This document shows positions 6,773-13,280 of a stretch of DNA of 24,462 nt, one piece after another. Location: NCBI GenBank assembly GCA_035461385.1, contig DATHVI010000114.1, positions 1 through 24,462 on the forward strand. The letters run 5' to 3'. Source of the DNA: DATHVI01 sp035461385. Lineage in GTDB: Bacteria > Actinomycetota > Thermoleophilia > Solirubrobacterales > 70-9. Position numbers and translations under genes: made by a program. The first letter of the stretch is position 1. The number at the start of each line of letters is the position of its first letter. Below the pieces are notes generated by a model that did not search any database, was not told the origin of the DNA, and worked only from the letters and a program-made list of their open reading frames with translations.

Positions 6773-9434
6773 GGCCGCGCCTGCCGTCGACGCCGGGCGG
6801 TCGGTCGGTCGCAAGCGCGAGCTCGTCGCCCAGTTCGCCGAGCCGCTGCGCGCGTTCCTGCGCACCGAGACCGGCGGCGCCGGGCTGCTGCTGGCGGCGA
6901 CGGTCGCCGCGCTGATCTGGGCCAACTCCCCGCTCAGCGACTCCTACGCCGAGCTCTGGGAGACGACGCTGGGAGTCGAGATCGGCGGCTTCGAGCTCCG
7001 CGAGGACCTCCACTTCTGGGTCAACGACGGCCTGATGGTGTTCTTCTTCTTCGTCATCGGGCTCGAGATCCGCCGCGAGTTCGCGATGGGTCAGCTCACC
7101 GACCGCAGCCGGGTGGCGATTCCGGTGATCGCAGCCGTCGCCGGGATCGCCGTCCCCGCGCTCGTCTACCTCGGCTTCAACCCGAGCGGCGAGGCGGCAC
7201 GCGGCTGGGGCGTCGCGATGGCGACCGATACCGCCTTCGTCCTCGGGGCGCTGGCGCTGGTCGGTCCCAGGTTTTCGGCTCAGCTGCGCGTCTTCCTGCT
7301 CACCCTCGCGATCGTCGACGACGTCGGCGCGCTCGCCGCGATCGGGATCTTCTACTCCGAGGACGTCTCGCTCGTCGCCCTGGCCGTCGTCGCCGCGTGC
7401 ACGCTCGCGATCTTCGGCCTGACCAAGCTTCGCGTCTGGCAGGGCCCCGCGTACTTCGCGGTCGGGGCGGTGCTCTGGGCGGCGCTGGTCGAGTCCGGGA
7501 TCCACCCGGCGATCGGCGGGGTGCTGATCGGGGCGCTGATCTCGGTCTACCCACCGCGGCCGGAGGAGGTCGAGCGGGCGGGGATGCTGACCCGAGCGTT
7601 CGGCCAGTCGCCGCTCCCCGAGCTCGCCCGCTCGGCGAAGCTCTCGCTCGAGCGCGCCGTGTCGCCGAACGAGCGCCTCCAGGAGCTCCTCCACCCGTGG
7701 ACGAGCTTCGTCGTCGTCCCGGTGTTCGCGCTCGCCAACGCCGGAGTCGAGATCGACGGCGACCTCGTCGCGCGGGCGATCAGCTCGCCGGTCACCCACG
7801 GCGTCATCGCTGGCCTCGTCGTCGGCAAGCTCGCCGGGATCGGCATCGCGACCACCCTCGCGGTGAAGCTCGGTCTCGGACGGCTGCCCGACAGGCTCGA
7901 CCGCGGCCAGCTCTGGGGCGGGGCGGCGCTTGCCGGGATCGGGTTCACGGTCTCGCTGTTCGTCGTCGAGCTCGCCTTCGACTCCGGGGAGCTCCAGGAC
8001 GAGGCCCGGCTCGGCGTGCTCTCGGCGTCGCTGCTCGCGACCCTCGTCGGCTGGGCGATCTTCCGAGCCGACGCGATGCTCGCCCCCGATGCAGGGCTGC
8101 CGCCGATGGCGCTCGCGGCCCCGATCGACCCCGAGCGCGACCACATCCGGGGCCCCGTCGACGCGCCGCTGACGCTGGTCGAGTACGCGGACTTCGAGTG
8201 CCCGTACTGCGGCCACGTCACCGGCCTGTTCGAGGAGCTCCGGGGCCGATTCGGCGACGACCTGCGCTACGTCCTCCGCCACCTGCCGCTCGCCGACGTC
8301 CACCCGCGGGCCGAGCTCGCCGCCGAGGCGGCCGAGGCGGCGGGGGCGCAGGGCGCGTTCTGGCCGATGCACGACCTCCTCTTCGCCCATCAGGACGAGC
8401 TCGAGCCCGCCGACCTGCTCGGCTACGCGGCCGAGCTCGGCCTCGACGTCGAGCAGTTCACCCGCGACCTCGGCACCGGCCGGTTCGCCGAGCGTGTCCG
8501 CGCCGACGTCGCGAGCGCCGACGCGAGCGGGGCCGACGGGACGCCGACGTTCTTCGTCAACGGCCGCCGCCACCTCGGCCGCTACGACGCCGAGACCCTC
8601 GCCGAGGTGCTCGCCGCGGAGTGGTCGGAGCCTTCAGCGGACGCGGAGACCGGCGACGCCCGGGCGAGGCGCGCCGAGCTCGCCCGCCCGGCGCTCGGGC
8701 TCCGGCGTGCGGGGGAGGGAACCCGCTCCTACGGCCCGCTCGTGCTCGAGGGCCTGACCGAGAGCCCCGATCGCGACGGCGCCCTGCCGCACCTGGGGCC
8801 GGCCCAGATCGCGACCCTCGCCGGCTACGGCACCAAGCGCCGGGTCGGCGCCGGCGAGCGGATCTTCGACGAGGGCGACGCGAGCCGTGACTTCGTCGTC
8901 GTCCTCGCCGGGCTGGTGGCGATGGTCGAGGGCTACGGGACGCTGAACCGGGTTCGCACCGTCCACGGCCCGGGGCGGTTCCTCGGCGAGCTCGGGGTCC
9001 TGAGCGGCGAGGGGATCCAGTTGACCGCGGTCGCCGCCGAGCCCGGCGAGGTGTTGGTTGTTCCGTACCCGCGGTTGCGGATGGCGCTCGCCGCCGACCC
9101 CGAGCTCGACGACCTCGTCCTTCGCGCCTACCTGCTGCGGCGCTCGATCCTGCTCGGCCTGTCGACCGACATCCGGATCGTCGGCTCGGCCGGCTCGGAT
9201 GACATGCGCCGGCTCGAGACGTTCGCCGTCCGCCGCGGCCTCCGCCACGTCTCGATCGACCTCGACAGCGACGAGCGCGCGGCGGCGATGCTCGACGAGC
9301 TCGGGGTCGATGCGGCCGAGACCCCGGTCGTCGTCACCGAAGATGGCAAGGTGCTGCGCCGTCCGAGCGACGACGAGCTCGCCCGGGGGCTCGGCCTCGC
9401 CGCCGGCCCGAGCGGCGACGATCAGCCGCGGTAG
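6765..9434 (+). CDS. nhaA: NhaA Na+/H+ antiporter fused to DsbA-like, cNMP-binding-like and thioredoxin-like domains
   Basis: This 889-residue protein has four parts. Residues 20-435 are a complete NhaA antiporter with the acidic transport residues in TDTAF (D155) and IVDDVG (D185, D186) and the lysine in VVGKLAGI (K355). Residues 455-618 are a DsbA/Thioredoxin_4 domain with DFECPYCGH (C479, C482) and the cis-proline loop GTPTFF (P594). Residues 676-795 are a cyclic-nucleotide-binding-like domain; the phosphate-binding cassette reads GELGVLSGEGIQLTA, with leucine where the cAMP-binding arginine is expected. Residues 800-880 are a thioredoxin-like domain without CxxC (IRIVGSAGS to ETPVVVTEDGKVLRRPSDDEL). 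The last two match the front of FAD-dependent thioredoxin-reductase-like proteins, but the reductase is missing. NhaA termini are cytoplasmic, so the appended domains should be cytoplasmic. The TTG start is the only one that keeps the N-terminus. Confidence 0.93.
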   Translation: MAEAAPAVDAGRSVGRKRELVAQFAEPLRAFLRTETGGAGLLLAATVAALIWANSPLSDSYAELWETTLGVEIGGFELREDLHFWVNDGLMVFFFFVIGLEIRREFAMGQLTDRSRVAIPVIAAVAGIAVPALVYLGFNPSGEAARGWGVAMATDTAFVLGALALVGPRFSAQLRVFLLTLAIVDDVGALAAIGIFYSEDVSLVALAVVAACTLAIFGLTKLRVWQGPAYFAVGAVLWAALVESGIHPAIGGVLIGALISVYPPRPEEVERAGMLTRAFGQSPLPELARSAKLSLERAVSPNERLQELLHPWTSFVVVPVFALANAGVEIDGDLVARAISSPVTHGVIAGLVVGKLAGIGIATTLAVKLGLGRLPDRLDRGQLWGGAALAGIGFTVSLFVVELAFDSGELQDEARLGVLSASLLATLVGWAIFRADAMLAPDAGLPPMALAAPIDPERDHIRGPVDAPLTLVEYADFECPYCGHVTGLFEELRGRFGDDLRYVLRHLPLADVHPRAELAAEAAEAAGAQGAFWPMHDLLFAHQDELEPADLLGYAAELGLDVEQFTRDLGTGRFAERVRADVASADASGADGTPTFFVNGRRHLGRYDAETLAEVLAAEWSEPSADAETGDARARRAELARPALGLRRAGEGTRSYGPLVLEGLTESPDRDGALPHLGPAQIATLAGYGTKRRVGAGERIFDEGDASRDFVVVLAGLVAMVEGYGTLNRVRTVHGPGRFLGELGVLSGEGIQLTAVAAEPGEVLVVPYPRLRMALAADPELDDLVLRAYLLRRSILLGLSTDIRIVGSAGSDDMRRLETFAVRRGLRHVSIDLDSDERAAAMLDELGVDAAETPVVVTEDGKVLRRPSDDELARGLGLAAGPSGDDQPR

Positions 9435-9437
9435 GCT
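9432..9437 (+). promoter_or_regulatory. Possible -10 element (TAGGCT) for the sulfite-oxidase-like gene
   Basis: TAGGCT overlaps the TAG stop codon of the NhaA fusion and precedes a 5'-GAGGAGG ribosome binding site (9444-9450) and the ATG at 9460. It would give a leader of about 16 nt. The gap is only 25 bp, so read-through from the fusion gene is equally possible. Confidence 0.3.
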
Positions 9438-9459
9438 GGGGCCGAGGAGGTCACCACTC

Positions 9460-10071
9460 ATGAGCGACTTCGTCTCCCGCGGCTTCAGCGGCCGCCGGCG
9501 CCAGCCGGACGACCTCGTCCGGCGGCTGCCCCCGGGCCAATACGCCGAGCGCGGGTTCCCGGTCCTGACCGCTGGCCCGACCCCCGACGTGCCGACCTCG
9601 GAATGGCGGCTGCGGATCGACGGCATGGTCGCCGAGCCGGCCGAGTGGTCGTGGGAGGAGTTCGGCGCGCTCGCGGCGGAGGACGTGCCCTGCGACATCC
9701 ACTGCGTCACCAAGTGGTCGAAGCTCGGAACGAGCTTTCGCGGCGTCTCCGTCGACACCCTGCTCGAGGCGGCGGAGCCGCTCGGCGCCTACGCGATCGC
9801 CCACTCCTACGGCGGCTACACCACCAACCTCGCGCTCGAGGACATCGCCGACGGCAAGGCGTGGGTGGTGACCGCGCACGAGGGCGAGCCGCTCGCGCGC
9901 GAGCACGGCGGCCCGGCGCGGTTGCTGGTCCCGCACCTCTACTTCTGGAAGAGCGCGAAGTGGATCGCAGGGCTGCGGGTGATGGACCACGACGAGCCCG
10001 GCTTCTGGGAGGCCAACGGCTACCACAACCGCGGCGACCCCTGGAAGGAGGAGCGCTATTGGACCGACTGA
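9460..10071 (+). CDS. Sulfite-oxidase-like molybdopterin oxidoreductase
   Basis: This 203-residue protein is a single oxidoreductase molybdopterin-binding domain of the sulfite oxidase/MsrP superfamily. The likely molybdenum ligand is C82 in DIHCVTKWSKLGTSFRGV. Further family signatures are SYGGYTTNLALEDIADGKAWVV (split here between Y120 and T121 contacts), EHGGPARLLVPHLYFWKSAKW and GFWEANGYHNRGDPW. It lacks the heme b5 and dimerisation domains of eukaryotic sulfite oxidase and shows no obvious Tat signal, so it is probably cytoplasmic. The natural substrate is unknown. The start at 9460 is fixed by a strong GAGGAGG site 9 nt upstream. Its last 13 bases overlap the next gene, a flavin reductase, which is the probable electron partner. 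Confidence 0.92.
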   Translation: MSDFVSRGFSGRRRQPDDLVRRLPPGQYAERGFPVLTAGPTPDVPTSEWRLRIDGMVAEPAEWSWEEFGALAAEDVPCDIHCVTKWSKLGTSFRGVSVDTLLEAAEPLGAYAIAHSYGGYTTNLALEDIADGKAWVVTAHEGEPLAREHGGPARLLVPHLYFWKSAKWIAGLRVMDHDEPGFWEANGYHNRGDPWKEERYWTD

Positions 10072-10793
10072 CGCCGGTCCCGCCGGCGGTCGCCCAGCGC
10101 GCCCCCGGGCGCTGGCAGATCGCGACCGTGACCGAGGTCCGCCCGGAGACCCCGCGGACGAAGGCCTTCCGGCTCGCCCTCGAGATGTGGATGCCCCACC
10201 TGCCGGGCCAGCACTACGACGTCCGCCTCACCGCCGCCGACGGGTACCGCGCGCAACGCTCCTACTCGGTCGCCTCCTCGCCGCTCGACGAGGGCGAGAT
10301 CGAGCTGACGATCGACCGCCTCGACGACGGCGAGGTCTCGACGTACTTCCACGACGTCGTCGTCGAGGGCGACCAGGTCGAGGTCCGGGGGCCGTTCGCG
10401 TCCTACTTCGTCTGGCGCGGCGAGGCGCCGGCGCTGCTCGTCGGCGGCGGCTCCGGGGTTGTGCCGCTGATCGCGATGCTCCGTCACCGCCGCCGGACGA
10501 TGCCCGATGCGCCGATGGAGCTCGTCTACTCGGTCCGCGGCCCCGACGACGTGATCTACGCCTCCGAGCTCGGCCCCGAGACGACGCTCACCTACACCCG
10601 CGAGGCGCCCGAGGGCTGGGACGGGCACGTCGGCCGGATCGACGCCGCGATCCTCGCCGGCCGGGTCGGCGAGGCGACGACGGCGTTCGTCTGCGGCTCG
10701 AACGGGTTCGTCGAGTCGGCCGCGCGGCTGCTGCTCGGCGCCGGGCTCGACCCGGCGATGATCCGCACCGAGCGCTTCGGCCCGACGGGCTGA
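10059..10793 (+). CDS. Ferredoxin-NADP+ reductase-type flavin oxidoreductase
   Basis: This 244-residue protein has an FAD-binding barrel with the RSYS motif (67-70) that contacts FAD, and an NAD(P)-binding half with GGGSGVVPLIAML (129-141) and VCGSNGFVE (211-219). It ends RTERFGPTG, close to the usual family terminus. It has no 2Fe-2S domain, so it is a bare FNR-type module. The TTG at 10059 lies 7 nt after AGGAGG and overlaps the sulfite-oxidase-like gene by 13 nt, so coupled translation is expected. The likely role is passing electrons between NAD(P)H and the molybdenum protein; this soluble flavoprotein would take the place of the membrane haem partner (MsrQ) used in MsrPQ systems. That role is inference from the overlap and from knowledge of similar pairs. 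Confidence 0.9.
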   Translation: MDRLTPVPPAVAQRAPGRWQIATVTEVRPETPRTKAFRLALEMWMPHLPGQHYDVRLTAADGYRAQRSYSVASSPLDEGEIELTIDRLDDGEVSTYFHDVVVEGDQVEVRGPFASYFVWRGEAPALLVGGGSGVVPLIAMLRHRRRTMPDAPMELVYSVRGPDDVIYASELGPETTLTYTREAPEGWDGHVGRIDAAILAGRVGEATTAFVCGSNGFVESAARLLLGAGLDPAMIRTERFGPTG

Positions 10794-10850
10794 GCGGGCG
10801 AGTATGGTCAGGCGCCTGCAGAGCTGCTTTCCCCTTCTCGAGGCTCGACC

Positions 10851-11363
10851 ATGAGCCACGCCAGTGCGATCGGCGCAGGTGGAACGATCCGTGAAGGGTC
10901 GTCCGCTGGAGGTTTTCGCTGGGACTCCCTGCCGCGCGGCGCGGCGGCAGGACTGGTCGGCGCAGCGACGATGAGCGTCTCGACCAACCTCGAGATGCGC
11001 CTGCGTAACCGGCCGCCGAGCTACGCGCCGGCGAAAGCCCTCGGTCGCGCGCTCGGGATCGACGTCAGCAGCGACCGGCGGAAGAGGCTGCTGGGCGTAG
11101 TCGGCCACGTCGGCACGGCGGTGTCGCTGGGAGCGGCCCGCGGGCTGCTCGACCGCCCCCGCCCGCTCGGTCCTGGTGCCGGCGGCTTCGCACTCTTCGG
11201 GCTCGCGATGGCCCCCGAGGTGATCGCGGTTCCTGCGCTGGGAGCGGCGGATCCGCCGTGGCGGTGGAGCCGGACGGAAGTCGCGCTATCGGTTCTCCAT
11301 CATGCTGTGTTCGCGGTCGGAACTGCGACCGCGTACGAGTGGTGGCGCCCGCGCGCTCGGTAG
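10851..11363 (+). CDS. Conserved hypothetical small membrane protein
   Basis: This 170-residue protein has about four hydrophobic stretches (residues 29-42, 80-98, 108-134, 143-163), a basic, glycine-rich character and no recognised catalytic motif. Residues 40-60 (TMSVSTNLEMRLRNRPPSYA) resemble small actinobacterial membrane proteins of unknown function, but I cannot name the family. The ATG at 10851 has only a weak upstream GAGG-like stretch. A TATGGT hexamer at 10803-10808 could be its -10 element, giving a leader of about 36 nt. It is convergent with the minus-strand gene ending at 11402; the 38-bp gap holds only the small palindrome TCCCTAGGGA. Confidence 0.72.
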   Translation: MSHASAIGAGGTIREGSSAGGFRWDSLPRGAAAGLVGAATMSVSTNLEMRLRNRPPSYAPAKALGRALGIDVSSDRRKRLLGVVGHVGTAVSLGAARGLLDRPRPLGPGAGGFALFGLAMAPEVIAVPALGAADPPWRWSRTEVALSVLHHAVFAVGTATAYEWWRPRAR

Positions 11364-11401
11364 GCCGAAGCTCGAAGCCCCGACCTCCCTAGGGACTCTG
11401 C

Positions 11402-11797
11402 TCAGCGTGCGACGCCATGCCGCGACAGCTTCGCGTGCAATAGCGCCGCAGCAGCAGCCGTGGAGGCGGCAAGTCGAAAAGCGGTTGGACGCAGATGCGA
11501 GCGAGCCAAGAGACAGGCCACACAGTCGGCGCCGTCCGCCAGCGCCGATACCTCGAGCCAGCCGCGAGTCGGTTCATCTCGCGTCAACGCGGTCGCGACG
11601 CCAACCCCGATACCGAGGTCGCGGGCTCCAAGCATCCTGACGAACAACTTCGTCCCCGGATCGCTCTCGCGTCCGGTCAGCACGCCCGCGATCACCCCGG
11701 GGGCGAGGACGCAGCCCGTGCCGACGGCGATCCTGCCGTACGCGAGCACGGAGGTGCCAAGCCGAGGGCCCGACGTCGACGCCCTGACAGCGGGCAT
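11402..11797 (-). CDS. DUF4267-like small membrane protein
   Basis: This 131-residue, alanine-rich protein has three to four hydrophobic segments. The pattern RMLGARDLGIGVGVATALTR followed by GWLEVSALADGADCVA resembles DUF4267-type membrane proteins of actinobacteria, whose function is unknown. The assignment is from general pattern, not a firm match. The ATG at 11797 lies 7 nt after the stop of the SRPBCC gene, so the two form an operon. The plus strand across this stretch has open frames but with poorer codon composition. Confidence 0.65.
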   Translation of the reverse strand: MPAVRASTSGPRLGTSVLAYGRIAVGTGCVLAPGVIAGVLTGRESDPGTKLFVRMLGARDLGIGVGVATALTRDEPTRGWLEVSALADGADCVACLLARSHLRPTAFRLAASTAAAAALLHAKLSRHGVAR

Positions 11798-11804
11798 CCG
11801 AGGC

Positions 11805-12257
11805 TCAGCCCTTGTCGGGATGCTCGCCGCTGCCCTCCGCGAGCTCGCGCAGACGGTCGAGGGACTTGACGTTACGGCGGCGGACGAGCAGATGAGTGAG
11901 CGGGTTGAAGACCAGCGAGGTCATCGCATCTCCGGGATCTTCGATCATCGTCACGCGGCTGCCGTCTCCCTCGGGCTCGATCTCGAGCGTCACGTGCGCG
12001 GTTCCGAGCGGCCGGGCCCGGGCGCGGAGCTTCAGCAGCCGCGGCGGGTCCAGGTCGAGCACTTGGGTGTGGTCGTTGATCTTGAAGGGACCGAAGCCGA
12101 CCGTGTGGTGGAAGCGGGCGCCTCGCTTCGGGAAGTCGGGCTCGGCGCCGCGGATCCGCTCTGAGCCGACGACCCAATAGCCGTAGCTGTCGGGGTCGGA
12201 GAGAACCTCGAAGATCCGCTCCGGTGAGGCGCCGATGTGCGTCTGATTGCGAGCCAC
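11805..12257 (-). CDS. SRPBCC (START/Bet v1-fold) family protein
   Basis: This 150-residue protein matches the polyketide cyclase/dehydrase branch of the SRPBCC fold, a hydrophobic-ligand-binding helix-grip. It opens with IGASPERIFEVLSDPDSYGYWVVGSERIRG, continues with FHHTVGFGPFKINDHTQVLDLDPPRLLKLRARARP, and has TLEIEPEGDGSRVTMIEDP before a C-terminal helix. No catalytic residue can be assigned. The GTG at 12257 lacks a Shine-Dalgarno sequence; instead GGGTAG lies 9 nt before it, mirroring the divergent SDR gene. Ligand unknown. It heads an operon with the membrane protein gene that ends at 11402. Confidence 0.87.
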   Translation of the reverse strand: MARNQTHIGASPERIFEVLSDPDSYGYWVVGSERIRGAEPDFPKRGARFHHTVGFGPFKINDHTQVLDLDPPRLLKLRARARPLGTAHVTLEIEPEGDGSRVTMIEDPGDAMTSLVFNPLTHLLVRRRNVKSLDRLRELAEGSGEHPDKG

Positions 12258-12266
12258 GACGTCTGA

Positions 12267-12320
12267 CTACCCCCGGGAGGCGGCGGTAAGCGCCGTATTG
12301 GGGCCCTCTCGCGCGGGTAG
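12267..12320. promoter_or_regulatory. Divergent GGGTAG promoter pair (possible SigB/SigF-type)
   Basis: Both divergent genes have GGGTAG exactly 9 nt before their GTG start: minus strand at 12272-12267 for the SRPBCC gene, plus strand at 12315-12320 for the SDR gene. Upstream, GCTT with a 15-nt spacer (minus) and GTAT with a 16-nt spacer (plus) fit the loose GnnT-N14-16-GGGTA pattern known for actinobacterial stress sigma factors of the SigB/SigF type. Both transcripts would be nearly leaderless. The motif is short and G/C-rich, so chance cannot be excluded. Confidence 0.4.
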
Positions 12321-12329
12321 GGAACTCCC

Positions 12330-13280
12330 GTGAACGCTGGCGACGCGGAACCCGAGCGCGTCCTGATCACCGGTGCCTCGAGCGGCATCGGGCTGGCGAC
12401 GGCGATCGAATTCGGGACTCGCGGCGCCGACGTGGCACTGCTCGCGCGGAGCGCGAACGGGCTCGAGCGCGGTGCCGAGAAGGTCCGAGCCGCCGGCGGC
12501 AACCCGCTGGTCAGCGAGGCCGACGTCACCGACAGGGTGGGGCTCGAGGCAGCGATCGAGCGCGCGGCCGCCACCTTCGGCGGCCTCGATGCCGTGGTCG
12601 TCAACGCCGGTGCGGCGGCCTTCGGCCGGTTCACCGAGACCGGCACGGAGGACTTCGACCGCACGCTCGCGGTGACCCTGCGCGGCGCCGTGCAGACGAT
12701 CCGGCTCGTGCTACCGCACCTCGAGCGCAGCGGGGGGTCCCTGGTCGTCGTTGGCTCGGTTGCCGACACGATCCCGTTGCCCTTGATGGCGGCCTACACG
12801 GCAGCCAAGCACGGCCTGCGAGGTTTCGTCGACGCACTCGGGATCGAGCTCCGCAGCCAGGGGTCGAGCATCTCCCTGGCCCTCGTGAGCCCGGGGCCTG
12901 TGGATACGCCGTTCTGGGACAACGTCGCCACTCAGGAGGGTCATCTCCCCCCGCGCATTCCGGGCGCCTACCGGCCGGAGGAGGTGGCCGTGGCGATCGT
13001 GCGCTGCGTCGAGCGGCGCCGCTCGGCCGGGGTCACGGTCGGCGGCGCGATCGTGGTGATTCGAGCGCTCCACTCGCTCCTCAACCCGATCAGCGAGCGC
13101 GTGCTAGCGCGCATCGCTCGCTGGGCCGGGTCGGCGGGCGCCCCAGGGCCCGGCGGGCGGGCGATCCACGGGCCGGCGGGCGATGGTGTCCTGCGAACCG
13201 GTCTCGGGGGCCGGCCGAGCCTGACGCTCCGCGGGCTGTCGGCTGTCGGCGACGCCCCCGGGATGCTGCTCCGTCGATGA
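12330..13280 (+). CDS. Short-chain dehydrogenase/reductase (SDR)
   Basis: This 316-residue protein is a classical SDR with an extended C-terminus. The cofactor motif TGASSGIG is at residues 14-21 and NAG at 92-94. The catalytic set is S143 (GSVAD), Y156 and K160 (YTAAK), followed by SPGPVDTPF. It should be an active NAD(P)-dependent alcohol/ketone oxidoreductase; substrate unknown. About 60 extra residues after the core are arginine- and glycine-rich, with a short hydrophobic segment near 240-250. The GTG at 12330 is the only start that preserves the Rossmann fold. Its stop overlaps the next start as ATGA, so it is co-translated with the phytoene-desaturase-like gene. Confidence 0.92.
   Translation: MNAGDAEPERVLITGASSGIGLATAIEFGTRGADVALLARSANGLERGAEKVRAAGGNPLVSEADVTDRVGLEAAIERAAATFGGLDAVVVNAGAAAFGRFTETGTEDFDRTLAVTLRGAVQTIRLVLPHLERSGGSLVVVGSVADTIPLPLMAAYTAAKHGLRGFVDALGIELRSQGSSISLALVSPGPVDTPFWDNVATQEGHLPPRIPGAYRPEEVAVAIVRCVERRRSAGVTVGGAIVVIRALHSLLNPISERVLARIARWAGSAGAPGPGGRAIHGPAGDGVLRTGLGGRPSLTLRGLSAVGDAPGMLLRR

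Noticed and set aside
6489..8573. A 694-codon minus-strand frame opposite the NhaA fusion
   Set aside because: Antisense shadow; acidic/basic low-complexity composition and no ribosome binding site or promoter.
8900..9434. Idea that the cNMP-like domain senses cAMP
   Set aside because: The phosphate-binding cassette lacks the expected arginine (IQLTA in place of a x-RTA pattern), as in the related FAD oxidoreductases, so nucleotide binding should not be assumed.
10816..10854. Possible 12-codon leaderless mini-ORF starting with CTG 7 nt after TATGGT and ending ATGA at the 10851 start
   Set aside because: The spacing and overlap are suggestive of a leader peptide, but CTG starts are rare and the short coding stretch has no codon evidence.
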